From assembly GCF_049056525.1 (NCBI RefSeq), contig NZ_JBHUPT010000018.1, forward strand, positions 1 to 64,000: a stretch of 64,000 nt of DNA, in the 5' to 3' direction. The notes below the pieces were generated by a model. It saw only the letters and a program-made list of their open reading frames with translations, had not been told where the DNA came from and made no database searches. Origin of the DNA: Leisingera coralii. GTDB taxonomy: Bacteria; Pseudomonadota; Alphaproteobacteria; Rhodobacterales; Rhodobacteraceae. The position numbers and the translations under genes were made by a program. Positions 22,728 to 31,098 of the stretch are shown here, one piece after another. Numbering within the stretch: position 1 is the first letter of the stretch; every line of letters starts with the position of its first letter.

Positions 22728-24371
22728 ATGGCGCGTTTCATCTTTATCACTGGCGGTGTTGTTTCATCCCTGGGCAAAGGCCTGGCTTCGGCAGCACTGG
22801 GGGCGCTTCTGCAGGCCCGCGGATACTCTGTCCGCCTGCGCAAGCTGGACCCCTATCTGAACGTCGACCCGGGCACCATGAGCCCGTTTGAACACGGCGA
22901 GGTGTTCGTCACCGACGACGGCGCCGAGACCGACCTGGACCTCGGCCACTACGAGCGCTTCACCGGGGTTCCGGCGCGCAAGACCGACTCGATCTCCTCC
23001 GGCCGGATCTACACCAACGTGCTGGAGAAGGAGCGCCGCGGCGACTACCTCGGCAAGACCATCCAGGTCATTCCGCACGTCACCAATGAAATCAAGGACT
23101 TCATCTCCATCGGCGAGGATGAGGTCGACTTCATGCTCTGCGAGATCGGCGGCACCGTCGGCGATATCGAGGGCCTGCCCTTCTTCGAGGCGATCCGCCA
23201 GTTCGCCCAGGACAAGCCGCGCGGCGAGTGCATCTTCATGCACCTGACGCTGCTGCCCTACATCAAAGCCTCCGGCGAGCTGAAAACCAAGCCGACCCAG
23301 CACTCGGTGAAGGAGCTGCGCTCCATCGGCCTGGCGCCCGACATCCTGGTCTGCCGCTCCGAAGGCCCGATCCCCGAGAAGGAACGCGAGAAGCTGGCGC
23401 TTTTCTGCAACGTGCGCCCCGACTCGGTGATTGCCGCGCAGGACCTGAAATCCATCTATGAGGCGCCGCTGGCCTACCACCGCGAAGGGCTGGACCAGGC
23501 GGTTCTGGACGCCTTCGGCATCGCACCGGCCCCCAAGCCGAACCTGGACCGCTGGGAAGATGTGGCCGACCGCATCTACAACCCCGAGGGCGAAGTGCGG
23601 GTGGCCATCGTCGGCAAATACACCCAGCTGGAAGACGCCTATAAGTCGATCGCCGAGGCGCTCACCCACGGCGGCATGTCGAACCGGGTGAAGGTCAAGA
23701 TCGAATGGGTCGATGCCGAGCTGTTCGACAAGGAAGACGCCGCCCCGCACCTGCAGGGCTTCCACGCGATCCTGGTGCCCGGCGGCTTTGGCGAGCGGGG
23801 CACCGAGGGCAAGATCAAGGCGGCGCAGTACGCGCGTGAAAACAAGGTGCCCTACCTGGGCATCTGCCTGGGCATGCAGATGGCGGTGATCGAGGCCGCC
23901 CGCAACGTGGCAGGCATTTCCGAGGCGGGCTCCGAGGAGTTCGACCACGAGGCCGGCAAGAAGCGGTTCGAGCCGGTTGTCTACCACCTCAAGGAATGGG
24001 TGCAGGGCAACACCATGGTTGAGCGCAAGGTCGGCGACGACAAGGGCGGCACCATGCGCCTGGGCGCCTATGACGCGACGCTGCTGGAAGGCTCCAAAGT
24101 GTCCGAGGTCTATGGCAGCACCCATATCGAAGAGCGCCACCGCCACCGTTACGAGGTCGACACCAAGTACCGCGAACAGCTGGAGGAATGCGGCCTCAAG
24201 TTCTCGGGCATGTCGCCGGACGGCCGCCTGCCGGAGATCGTGGAATGGTCCGATCACCCGTGGTTCATCGGGGTGCAGTTCCACCCGGAGCTGAAGTCCA
24301 AGCCGTTCGCTCCGCACCCGCTGTTTGACGGCTTTGTGCGCGCCGCCAAGGACGCGTCGCGGCTGGTCTGA
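22728..24371 (+). CDS. pyrG: CTP synthase
   Basis: A 547-aa enzyme that aminates UTP to CTP with glutamine and ATP. The N-terminal synthetase domain starts ARFIFITGGVVSSLGKG with the P-loop-like ATP site and the allosteric SVRLRKLDPYLNVDPGTM. The C-terminal class I glutamine amidotransferase domain has the nucleophile in YLGICLGMQMA and the catalytic His-Glu in VQFHPELKS. Length matches the family (about 545 aa). It is followed by a strong terminator, so it is the last gene of its transcript. Confidence 0.97.
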   Translation: MARFIFITGGVVSSLGKGLASAALGALLQARGYSVRLRKLDPYLNVDPGTMSPFEHGEVFVTDDGAETDLDLGHYERFTGVPARKTDSISSGRIYTNVLEKERRGDYLGKTIQVIPHVTNEIKDFISIGEDEVDFMLCEIGGTVGDIEGLPFFEAIRQFAQDKPRGECIFMHLTLLPYIKASGELKTKPTQHSVKELRSIGLAPDILVCRSEGPIPEKEREKLALFCNVRPDSVIAAQDLKSIYEAPLAYHREGLDQAVLDAFGIAPAPKPNLDRWEDVADRIYNPEGEVRVAIVGKYTQLEDAYKSIAEALTHGGMSNRVKVKIEWVDAELFDKEDAAPHLQGFHAILVPGGFGERGTEGKIKAAQYARENKVPYLGICLGMQMAVIEAARNVAGISEAGSEEFDHEAGKKRFEPVVYHLKEWVQGNTMVERKVGDDKGGTMRLGAYDATLLEGSKVSEVYGSTHIEERHRHRYEVDTKYREQLEECGLKFSGMSPDGRLPEIVEWSDHPWFIGVQFHPELKSKPFAPHPLFDGFVRAAKDASRLV

Positions 24372-24410
24372 CGGATCGCGCGGCTGGCGGGATCCTCCCG
24401 CCCGTCGCCT

Positions 24411-24465
24411 GCGCATGACACATGCGCGGCTCCCGTTGGGCCCGGCGCCGCTGCGCGGCGCTGGG
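24411..24465. repeat. GC-rich structured element (GGGCCCAACGGG type)
   Basis: Hairpin GCGCATG-ACA-CATGCGC (24411-24427) followed by GCGCCG-CTGCG-CGGCGC (24445-24461). In reverse orientation the segment GGCGCCGGGCCCAACGGG is shared with the element at 40376-40395. Confidence 0.5.
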
Positions 24466-24475
24466 AGAAAACAGA

Positions 24476-24502
24476 AAAAGGCGGGCCCTGGGCCCGCCTT
24501 TT
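24476..24502 (+). terminator. Terminator of pyrG
   Basis: Near-perfect palindrome AAAAGGCGGGCCC / GGGCCCGCCTTTT around one base at 24476-24502, with further T-rich sequence after it. The A-rich 5' arm makes it usable in both directions, so it can also serve the convergent DUF983 gene. Confidence 0.85.
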
Positions 24503-24530
24503 GCATTTTAACTCATTGGATTTTGGCGGC

Positions 24531-24911
24531 TCAGAAGCCGTGCATCCGCTTGGCCCATTGATAGGCCACCACCAGCCCCTTCATCCGCGGCAGCATGATC
24601 AGCGACGCGCCTACCGTGACCACCGACATGATGATCGCCAGCGTCCAGGGGTCCGGGCGCAACTGCATGTAGACGATGTGCAGCGCAAAGCCGAGGATGT
24701 GGCCCACCACCAGGATGGTCAGATAGGCCGGCCCGTCATCGGCGCGCTGGTGGTGCAGCTCCTGGCCGCACTCGGTGCAGCTGTCGTTCACCTTCAGATA
24801 GCTGTGCAGCAGCTTGCCGCCGCCGCAGTTCGGGCAGCGCAGCCGCAGCCCCTTCAGCAACGCGGGTTTCAGCGCCCGCTGCTCCTCTTCCACTAGATCA
24901 ATCCCGGTCAT
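24531..24911 (-). CDS. DUF983 family protein
   Basis: A 126-aa protein. A four-cysteine zinc-ribbon-like motif lies near the N-terminus (LRCPNCGGGKLL ... DSCTECGQEL). Two predicted transmembrane helices follow (about residues 55-77 and 82-103). This layout is that of the DUF983 family, which is sometimes linked to cytochrome oxidase assembly in alphaproteobacteria, but nothing here supports that link directly. Start ATG 24911 has AAGGAG upstream. It is divergent from the MocR-type regulator. Confidence 0.85.
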   Translation of the reverse strand: MTGIDLVEEEQRALKPALLKGLRLRCPNCGGGKLLHSYLKVNDSCTECGQELHHQRADDGPAYLTILVVGHILGFALHIVYMQLRPDPWTLAIIMSVVTVGASLIMLPRMKGLVVAYQWAKRMHGF

Positions 24912-24973
24912 CGCGGCGTCTCCTTGGGTTCCGGCGCCTGATAGCGCGATTCCCATATTGACTGCAAACATTA

Positions 24974-25004
24974 TGCGATCATTTATGTTGCATTTATTGT
25001 CGCA
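24974..25004. promoter_or_regulatory. Candidate MocR operator
   Basis: In the DUF983/MocR divergent region, the inverted pair TGCGA (24974-24978) and TCGCA (25000-25004) brackets two direct repeats of CATTTAT at 24980 and 24991. The repeats are 11 bp apart, so on one face of the helix. MocR proteins generally bind direct repeats near their own promoter. The stretch is strikingly AT-rich for this genome. Confidence 0.45.
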
Positions 25005-25058
25005 CTCGTGCATTGAACCGATCAATCACAGCGCAATACGCCCCTCGGAGACACGGCG

Positions 25059-26429
25059 ATGAAACAATGGACCCCTGCCCGGCTGGAGGGTGCCAGGCCC
25101 CGCTACCTGGAGCTGGCCGAGGCGATCAAATCCGACATCGACGCAGGCGTGCTGGCGCCCGGCGACCGGCTGCCGCCGCAGCGGCGGGTGGCGCAGGAGC
25201 TGGGGGTGGATTTCTCCACCGTGTCGCGGGGCTATGCCGAGGCGGTGCGGCGCGGCTATATCGAGAGCTTCGTCGGCCGCGGCACCTTTGTGAAGGCGCT
25301 GGAGGCGCTGCCCGAACGCCCCGACCCGCGGCGGGCGCTGGAAGAAGACCCGATGATGAACATGCCGCCGGAGCCGGATGACCCGGCGCTGCTGGCGCGG
25401 ATGCGGCAGGGGCTGGAGCATGTCTCCGCCAACCTGCTGCCCTTGCTGCGCTATCAGTCGGTGACCGGCAGCCCGCAGGACCGTGCCATTGCGGCGGAGT
25501 GGATGCAGGCCAACGGGCTGGCCTGCGTGCCGGAGCGGCTGGTGATCACGCCGGGGGCGCACGCCAGCCTCTATGCCATTCTGACGGTTCTGTGCGAGCC
25601 GGGTTCGACACTGCTGTGCGAGGATGTGACCTATCCCGGCCTGCGCTCCATCGCGGCGCGGCAGGGGATCCGGCTGATCGGGCTGCCGCGGGACAAGGAC
25701 GGCATCCTGCCGGATGCGCTGGAGAAGGCCATCACCGGCGACTGGCCCGCGGCGCTGTACCTCAATCCGACGCTGCAGAACCCGACCACCCGCACCATAA
25801 CGGCCAAGCGGCGGCAGGAGATTGCCGCGGTGCTGCAGACACACGACCTGCCGCTGATCGAGGATGACGCCTATTGCTTTGTCGACAACGGCGCGCCGCA
25901 GCCGGTCAGCAGCCTGATCCCCGATCTGGGCTGGCACATCGCCGGGCTCTCCAAGTGCTTTGGCGCCGGGCTGCGGCTGGCCTATACCACGGTGCCGAAA
26001 CGCGCCTTGCTGGGCCAGTTCAGCCAGGCGCTCCGGTCGATGCATGTGATGGTGTCGCCGCTGAACCTGGCGCTGCTGGGCCGCTGGATCGAGGACGGCA
26101 CCGCGGCGGAGCTGCAGCGCTTTATCCGCAAGGCCGCGGCAGAGCGGCAGGCGCTGGCGGCGGAAGTGCTGCAGGACTGCTTCGTCGAAAGCGATCCGCT
26201 GGCCTTCAACCTGTGGCTCAGCCTGCCCCGCGGCACCAGCCGGGCGGAGGTGATGGGGCGCATGGCCGGGCGCCAGATCGGCATCATGCCCAGCGATGCC
26301 TTCACCGTCACCGGTGTCCCGGAGGAAGCGGTGCGGGTGTGCCTGGGCGGGCCGGTCGGGCTGGAGGAGCTGCGCGAGGACCTGCTTGCGCTGAATGACG
26401 CGGTCACCCGCAAGGACTGGCTGGGCTGA
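25059..26429 (+). CDS. MocR-type regulator / PLP-dependent aminotransferase fusion
   Basis: A 456-aa protein. Residues about 10-80 are a GntR winged helix (YLELAEAIKSDIDAGVLAPG, DRLPPQRRVAQELGVDFSTV). Residues about 110-450 are a fold-type I aminotransferase domain with the PLP lysine in GLSKCFGAGLRL and the Asp in IEDDAYCFVD. In characterised MocR proteins the domain senses PLP or an amino compound rather than working as an enzyme. CGGAG precedes the ATG. Adjacent genes do not reveal a target; it diverges from DUF983 and an operator-like site lies between them. It could also be a true aminotransferase. Confidence 0.88.
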   Translation: MKQWTPARLEGARPRYLELAEAIKSDIDAGVLAPGDRLPPQRRVAQELGVDFSTVSRGYAEAVRRGYIESFVGRGTFVKALEALPERPDPRRALEEDPMMNMPPEPDDPALLARMRQGLEHVSANLLPLLRYQSVTGSPQDRAIAAEWMQANGLACVPERLVITPGAHASLYAILTVLCEPGSTLLCEDVTYPGLRSIAARQGIRLIGLPRDKDGILPDALEKAITGDWPAALYLNPTLQNPTTRTITAKRRQEIAAVLQTHDLPLIEDDAYCFVDNGAPQPVSSLIPDLGWHIAGLSKCFGAGLRLAYTTVPKRALLGQFSQALRSMHVMVSPLNLALLGRWIEDGTAAELQRFIRKAAAERQALAAEVLQDCFVESDPLAFNLWLSLPRGTSRAEVMGRMAGRQIGIMPSDAFTVTGVPEEAVRVCLGGPVGLEELREDLLALNDAVTRKDWLG

Positions 26430-26472
26430 CCTGCCGCTGGTAGAGTCGCCCGGCACCGCAAAGAGGCCCCGC

Positions 26473-26805
26473 ATGATCCGCGCCTTCCGCAACCTGATCG
26501 AACGCCAGCTGACCAAGGCGCAGGCCGAGGGGCAGCTGCAGGGGCTGGAGGGCGAAGGCAAGCCGCTGCCCGACCGCAGCAGCGAGGCGCATGTGGACGC
26601 CGGAATGGCGGCGGGGATGCGGATCATGGCTGAGGCCGGGGTAGTGCCGGAGGAGTTCGGGCTGAAGGAACAGCTGGCCGCGGCGCGCAAGGAATACGCC
26701 AGGCTGACGGATCCCGCGCAGCGCAAGGCGGCGATGGCGCGGATCTCGGATCTGGAGATGCGCTACAACATGGCCCGGGATGCGCGGAAATCCTTCTTCC
26801 GTTAG
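26473..26805 (+). CDS. DUF1992 (DnaJ homologue C28-like) protein
   Basis: A 110-aa protein matching the DUF1992 domain: the start IRAFRNLIERQLTKAQAEGQ, the G-x-G-K-P-L-P motif (LEGEGKPLP) and a C-terminal helical part ending in ARKSFFR. Family members have been linked by name to DNAJC28, but no J domain is present and the bacterial role is unknown. It begins 43 nt after the MocR-type gene, probably on the same transcript. Confidence 0.85.
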   Translation: MIRAFRNLIERQLTKAQAEGQLQGLEGEGKPLPDRSSEAHVDAGMAAGMRIMAEAGVVPEEFGLKEQLAAARKEYARLTDPAQRKAAMARISDLEMRYNMARDARKSFFR

Positions 26806-26887
26806 CGCAACACCCCGTTGTTTCCGGCGCAATTCACGCTATAGACAGCGCCAAGACATCACACCATTCGCAAGAGAGTGAGGCATT

Positions 26888-27790
26888 ATGGCCAAAGACG
26901 CTTCCGTACAGCAGGCACAACTCGACCGCATCGCCAACGGCAAGGGCTTCATCGCCGCGCTGGACCAGTCGGGCGGCTCCACCCCGAAGGCGCTGAAGCT
27001 TTATGGCGTGAACGAGGACGCCTATTCGAACGACGACGAGATGTTCGCCGAGATCCACAAGATGCGCACCCGCATCATCACTTCGCCGAGCTTTGGCAAG
27101 GACCGCATCCTGGGCGCGATCCTGTTCGAAAAGACCATGGACGGCGAGATCGAAGGCACCCCCACCGCCACCTACCTGTGGGAGACCTGCGGCGTGGTGC
27201 CGTTCCTGAAGGTCGACAAGGGCCTGGCGGACGAGGAAAACGGCGTGCAGATGATGAAGCCGATGCCGGAACTGGACGCGCTGCTGGCGCGCGCCAGCGA
27301 GGCGGGCATCTTCGGCACCAAGATGCGCTCGGTCGTCAAGGAAGCCAATGCCGAGGGCATCAAGGCGGTTGTCGCCCAGCAGTTCGAAGTGGGCCAGCAG
27401 ATCGTTGCGGCCGGCCTGGTGCCGATCATCGAGCCGGAAGTCGACATCAACTCCGCCACCAAGGCCGAGGCCGAGGAGCTGCTGAAGGCAGAGATCAAGG
27501 CGCAGCTGGACGCCCTGCCCGCGGACAGCAAGGTGGCGCTGAAGCTGACCATCCCGACCAAGCCGGGCCTCTATGACGATCTGGCGGACCACGCCAATGT
27601 GGTGCGGGTTGTGGCGCTGTCGGGAGGCTACACCACCGATGACGCCTGCGCGCGCCTGGCGCAGAACCCCAAGATGATCGCCTCCTTCAGCCGCGCCCTG
27701 ACCGAGGGCCTGAACGTGGCGATGTCCGATGCGGAATATGACGCCGCCCTGGGCGCCAACATCTCCAAGATCTACGACGCGTCGCTGTAA
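26888..27790 (+). CDS. Fructose-bisphosphate aldolase class I
   Basis: A 300-aa Schiff-base aldolase of the small bacterial class I type. It cleaves fructose 1,6-bisphosphate to dihydroxyacetone phosphate and glyceraldehyde 3-phosphate. Signatures are GFIAALDQSGGSTPKALKLY near the N-terminus, ILFEKTMDG, TKMRSVVKEAN, VPIIEPEVDI and LKLTIPTKPGLY with the Schiff-base lysine, and VALSGGY for phosphate binding. A strong ribosome site (GAGAGTGAGG) precedes the ATG. It is a single-gene transcript with its own terminator at 27817. Confidence 0.94.
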   Translation: MAKDASVQQAQLDRIANGKGFIAALDQSGGSTPKALKLYGVNEDAYSNDDEMFAEIHKMRTRIITSPSFGKDRILGAILFEKTMDGEIEGTPTATYLWETCGVVPFLKVDKGLADEENGVQMMKPMPELDALLARASEAGIFGTKMRSVVKEANAEGIKAVVAQQFEVGQQIVAAGLVPIIEPEVDINSATKAEAEELLKAEIKAQLDALPADSKVALKLTIPTKPGLYDDLADHANVVRVVALSGGYTTDDACARLAQNPKMIASFSRALTEGLNVAMSDAEYDAALGANISKIYDASL

Positions 27791-27816
27791 TCCAGCCGCC
27801 GTCTGCAAGTAATGAG

Positions 27817-27845
27817 GGCCGCGCCTGCACAGGGCGCGGCCTTTT
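27817..27845 (+). terminator. Terminator of the aldolase gene
   Basis: A 9-bp stem GGCCGCGCC / GGCGCGGCC with a 7-nt loop, directly followed by TTTT, 27 nt after the aldolase stop. Confidence 0.85.
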
Positions 27846-27859
27846 CCGTTTCGCGCGCC

Positions 27860-28135
27860 TCAGGGTCCGGAGCGCCCGGCGCAGCAGACCGCCAGCACCA
27901 GGCCCGCGCCGCTGAGGAAGGGCAGCCAGAAGTAGCGCAGCGCCGTCAGGGTGAACCAGCCGGGCTGCGCCTCCGGCGCCTGGCCCGCGCCGCCGAGCCA
28001 GACCCAGAACACCAGTGACGCGGCCGAGATCAGAACGCCGCTGAGAGCCAGCAGCCAGCGCGCGGAGCTAGGCATCCGCGCCTCTGCCGCGGCGTGCCGT
28101 TCGGCAGTCCGGCTGGCGGCGAGCCATCCGCTCAC
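27860..28135 (-). CDS. Small membrane protein, unrecognised
   Basis: A frame of 91 aa with two hydrophobic segments (about residues 26-48, WLLALSGVLISAASLVFWVWL, and 65-85, ALRYFWLPFLSGAGLVLAVC). It reads as a small inner-membrane protein with no family I can name. A GTG at 28135 overlaps the stop of the upstream small gene (GTGA), favouring coupling. A shorter start at the Met of MPSSARW (about residue 21) is possible. Confidence 0.5.
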   Translation of the reverse strand: MSGWLAASRTAERHAAAEARMPSSARWLLALSGVLISAASLVFWVWLGGAGQAPEAQPGWFTLTALRYFWLPFLSGAGLVLAVCCAGRSGP

Positions 28136-28329
28136 GCCGCTTCGGTCAATGAGGGGCGCAGGCCGGTGCAGCTGACGCGGTTTTCGTTGGAAGCCAGGTA
28201 GCGCTGCGCCTCCTCGCGGTTTCCGAAGCTGAGCGCCTCGTCATAGAAATATGTGATCCTGTCCCCGGTCCGGGACAGCAAGGCGCCGCTTTCAAACAGG
28301 ATAAACCACTTTTTACGCACCAGCTGCAT
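28132..28329 (-). CDS. Small conserved-type protein, unrecognised
   Basis: A frame of 65 aa beginning MQLVRKKWFILFESG, chosen because AAGGAG lies 8 nt before the ATG at 28329. It has no signal peptide or membrane helix. The pattern of aromatic residues and the segment EALSFGNREEAQRYLAS suggest a compact fold. It is coupled to the downstream small membrane protein. The function is unknown. Confidence 0.55.
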   Translation of the reverse strand: MQLVRKKWFILFESGALLSRTGDRITYFYDEALSFGNREEAQRYLASNENRVSCTGLRPSLTEAA

Positions 28330-28742
28330 CAGCCTCACTCCTTTCTGAAGCCCGGCCCAGGGCGGTCCCGCCTGGCCGGTTCCACTGCATTTCCTGAGGG
28401 TGCGCGCAGCCGTCCGGGGCCCTTGCCGGGTCTCCCGCCGTGTGTCTGCCAGGTGCTGATTTGGCCCCTGTTGCGCCCTCCTGAAGGCAGGTTTTGCGCC
28501 CAGAGGTTGCCAAAAAGTTAACAGGTCTTTGTGCTGATTTTGCGCGGCATTATTCTGCCGGCAGGCGGCGGTTTCCCGCTTGCATCGGCGGATTTACGGA
28601 AAATTTGGCAAAAACCCGCTGTTGCGGTTTTTGGAGGCCGGCCGGCAGGAAAGCGCCCGTGCCGGGCGCTGCCTCCGGCGGGGGTATTTCGGGCAAGAGG
28701 AAGAGCCCCGGGGGCCAGCTGCAGCGCTGCAGGGGCGGCCCC
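28330..28742. other. Intergenic region, no gene seen
   Basis: 413 nt between two minus-strand genes. It holds the hairpin AGCGCCCG-TGC-CGGGCGCT (28652-28670), which may terminate the crotonase transcript though its T-tract is weak. It also holds a partial copy of the GGAAATATCCCGGGG-type element at 28681-28703. The rest should include the promoter of the small gene pair; nothing else is recognisable. Confidence 0.5.
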
Positions 28743-29528
28743 TTAGCGGAAGTTTGGAGGGCGTTTCTGCAGCTGGGCGGCAACCGCCTCCATTTGGTCG
28801 GGTTTGCCGATCAGCTCCAGCTGTTCGGCGCTTTCGGCCAGCAGCACCTCTGCCTGGCTGGCGCCGCTTTCGGCATAGGCCGTCAGCCGCTTGGCAGCGC
28901 GGATGGCAGAGGGGCTTTTGGCGGCGATGGCGGCGGCCAGCTCATTGGCGCGGGACAGCGGGTTGCCGGCCAGTTCGGTCACCAGGCCCCAGTCCAGCGC
29001 CTGCTCGGCGCCGATCTTCTCCGCCGTATAGGTCAGGCGGCGCAGCACGTCCGCGCGCACCAGCCGCGGCAGCAGCGCCATGCCGCCCATGTCGGGGATC
29101 AGCCCCCATTTCATTTCCATCACCGACAGCTGCGCCTCCGGGTGGGCGATGCGGATGTCGGCGCCCAGCGCGATCTGCAGCCCGCCGCCGAAACAGGCGC
29201 CGTGGAGGGCCGCGACCACCGGCACCGGCACCCGGCGCCAGATCATCGCCACCTCCTGGAAGGCGTTGGCGTCGTGGTGGGTGCGCTCCATGATCAGGGT
29301 GCTGAGGTCGCGCTGCGCAAAGCCGGCCAGCGCCGCCATGTCGAGCCCTGCGCAGAAGCTCTTGCCGGCCCCGGACAGAACCACCGCGCGGGCGTCCGAG
29401 GCGGCCACCTCCTGGCCCGCGGCGATGATCGCCTCGATCATTTCCTCGTCCAGCGCGTTGTGCTTGTCCGGGCGGGCAAGCGTCACATAGGCGATATGGT
29501 CCTTGTAGCCGGTGGTCACTCTGGCCAT
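28743..29528 (-). CDS. Crotonase/enoyl-CoA hydratase family protein
   Basis: A 261-aa protein of the crotonase fold. The oxyanion-hole segments are visible: SGAGKSFCAGLDM and ALHGACFGGGLQIALGADI. In true enoyl-CoA hydratases two glutamates follow; here one acidic position is in VMEMKWGLIPDMGG, where Asp in PDMGG replaces the second Glu, as in several hydratases and isomerases. It may therefore be an isomerase or another crotonase type. CoA substrates are expected but the exact one is unknown. It is a lone gene divergent from the aminotransferase at 29671. Confidence 0.88.
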   Translation of the reverse strand: MARVTTGYKDHIAYVTLARPDKHNALDEEMIEAIIAAGQEVAASDARAVVLSGAGKSFCAGLDMAALAGFAQRDLSTLIMERTHHDANAFQEVAMIWRRVPVPVVAALHGACFGGGLQIALGADIRIAHPEAQLSVMEMKWGLIPDMGGMALLPRLVRADVLRRLTYTAEKIGAEQALDWGLVTELAGNPLSRANELAAAIAAKSPSAIRAAKRLTAYAESGASQAEVLLAESAEQLELIGKPDQMEAVAAQLQKRPPNFR

Positions 29529-29670
29529 GGTCTTCTCCCCGCTGGATCTTTTGCGTCAGCCTGCCCCGGAACCGGCGCCGTTTCCAGTGCTACGTGGGGG
29601 CAGCCGGCCCGGGGCGGGGCGCATTGCTGCAGGCCTTGCCCCGCTTGGCGGCTTGGGGTTATCTGCCGCC

Positions 29671-30783
29671 ATGACTGGTCCCCGCTACACCCCGCTTGCC
29701 CTCTCCCTGCCCGCCACCGTGCCCTTTGTCGGCCCCGAAACCCAGGAGCGCGCCCGCGGCCAGGGTTTTGCCGCCCGGCTGGGCGCGAATGAGAATATCT
29801 TTGGCCCCTCCCCCAAGGCAATCGAGGCGATGGCCAGGGCGGCGGGCGGCATCTGGATGTACGGCGATCCCGAGAACCATGATCTGCGGCAGGCGCTGGC
29901 GGCGCATCATGGCATTGCCCCGGAGAATATCATGGTGGGCGAAGGCATTGACGGCCTGCTCGGCTACCTGGTGCGGCTGCTGATTGCCGAAGGCGACGCG
30001 GTGGTGACCTCGCTGGGGGCCTATCCGACGTTCAACTATCACGTTGCGGGCTTTGGCGGGGTGCTGCACACGGTGCCCTACACCGGCGACCACGAGGATT
30101 TCGGGGCGCTGTTTGCCAAGGCGGCGGAGGTGGGCGCCAAGATCGTGTACCTCGCCAACCCCGACAACCCGATGGGCAGCTGGCACCAGGGGGCGGAGAT
30201 TGCCGCGGCGCTGGACAGGCTGCCGGAGGGCTGCCTGCTGCTGCTGGACGAAGCCTATGTGGAATGCGCGCCCGAAGGCACCGCGGCACCAATCAGCGCG
30301 GATGATGCGCGGGTGATCCGGATGCGGACCTTCTCCAAGGCTTACGGCATGGCCGGGGCGCGGGTGGGATATGCGCTGGGGCATCCGGAGCTGATTTCCG
30401 CCTTCAACAAGGTGCGCAACCATTTCGGGATGAACCGGGCGGCGCAGGCGGGGGCGCTGGCGGCGCTGCAGGATCAGGACTGGCTGGCGCAGGTGCTGGC
30501 GCAGATCGGAGGCGCGCGGGCGAAGATTGCGGAGATCGCGGCGGCGAACGGGCTGAGCGCCCTGCCCTCGGCCACCAATTTCGTCACCATCGACTGCGGC
30601 CGGGACGGGGCGTTTGCCAAGGCGGTGCTGGACTCGCTGGTGGATCAGGGGATTTTCGTGCGGATGCCCTTTGCCGCGCCGCAGAACCGCTGCATCCGCG
30701 TCAGCTGCGGACCTGAGGCGGAGATGGCCGCATTTGCCGCCGCTTTGCCGCTGGCGCTGGAGGCCGCGCGCGGGGCCGGCTGA
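29671..30783 (+). CDS. Histidinol-phosphate aminotransferase-like enzyme
   Basis: A 370-aa fold-type I PLP enzyme of the HisC-like group. Visible motifs are LGANENIFGPSP at the N-terminus, VYLANPDNPMG (Asn contact), LLLDEAYVEC (Asp and Tyr contacting PLP) and TFSKAYGMAGARVGY with the PLP lysine. The C-terminal arginine in CIRVSCG binds the substrate carboxylate. Because it is not near other his genes it may be a second HisC or an aromatic or other amino-acid transaminase. The start at 29671 gives normal family length. The small gene at 30874 follows 90 nt later. Confidence 0.88.
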   Translation: MTGPRYTPLALSLPATVPFVGPETQERARGQGFAARLGANENIFGPSPKAIEAMARAAGGIWMYGDPENHDLRQALAAHHGIAPENIMVGEGIDGLLGYLVRLLIAEGDAVVTSLGAYPTFNYHVAGFGGVLHTVPYTGDHEDFGALFAKAAEVGAKIVYLANPDNPMGSWHQGAEIAAALDRLPEGCLLLLDEAYVECAPEGTAAPISADDARVIRMRTFSKAYGMAGARVGYALGHPELISAFNKVRNHFGMNRAAQAGALAALQDQDWLAQVLAQIGGARAKIAEIAAANGLSALPSATNFVTIDCGRDGAFAKAVLDSLVDQGIFVRMPFAAPQNRCIRVSCGPEAEMAAFAAALPLALEAARGAG

Positions 30784-30873
30784 AACCTGCCGGCCGCTGC
30801 CGGATCGCGGCGGTTTTACCGGACATTCACCACTTCCGGGCTACCATAGAAGGGTATCACCGGGAGAATTGTC

Positions 30874-31068
30874 ATGCGTGACCCTGAACTGCCGGACGGC
30901 ATGCCGGATTTCTTCACTGCCGCGATCACTTTTGCCGGAATCAACCTGATGTGGATCTTCTTCGTGATCTGGGTGATGTACGGGATGGTCCCCGTGCTGG
31001 TGCTGGCGGTGCTGATAAACCACTTCATCACCAGGCTGGAAATCCGGCTGAATTCGCAGAAGGCGTGA
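30874..31068 (+). CDS. Small membrane protein, unrecognised
   Basis: A 64-aa protein with a Pro/Asp-rich N-terminus (RDPELPDGMPDFF) and one long or two short hydrophobic segments (about residues 15-48), ending in a polar tail. GGGAG lies 8 nt before the ATG. Small proteins of this type follow aminotransferase genes in related bacteria and are sometimes named after them by error; nothing in the sequence suggests an enzyme. The function is unknown. Confidence 0.65.
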   Translation: MRDPELPDGMPDFFTAAITFAGINLMWIFFVIWVMYGMVPVLVLAVLINHFITRLEIRLNSQKA

Positions 31069-31098
31069 CGCCGCCTTCTGCCCGCACCTGACCGGCCG

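Noticed and set aside
22764..24506. A long minus-strand frame opposite pyrG
   Set aside because: It is a shadow; pyrG is complete and conserved.
25026..26832. Minus-strand frames opposite the MocR-type gene
   Set aside because: They are shadows with Arg/Gln/His-rich composition; the plus strand has clear GntR and aminotransferase domains.
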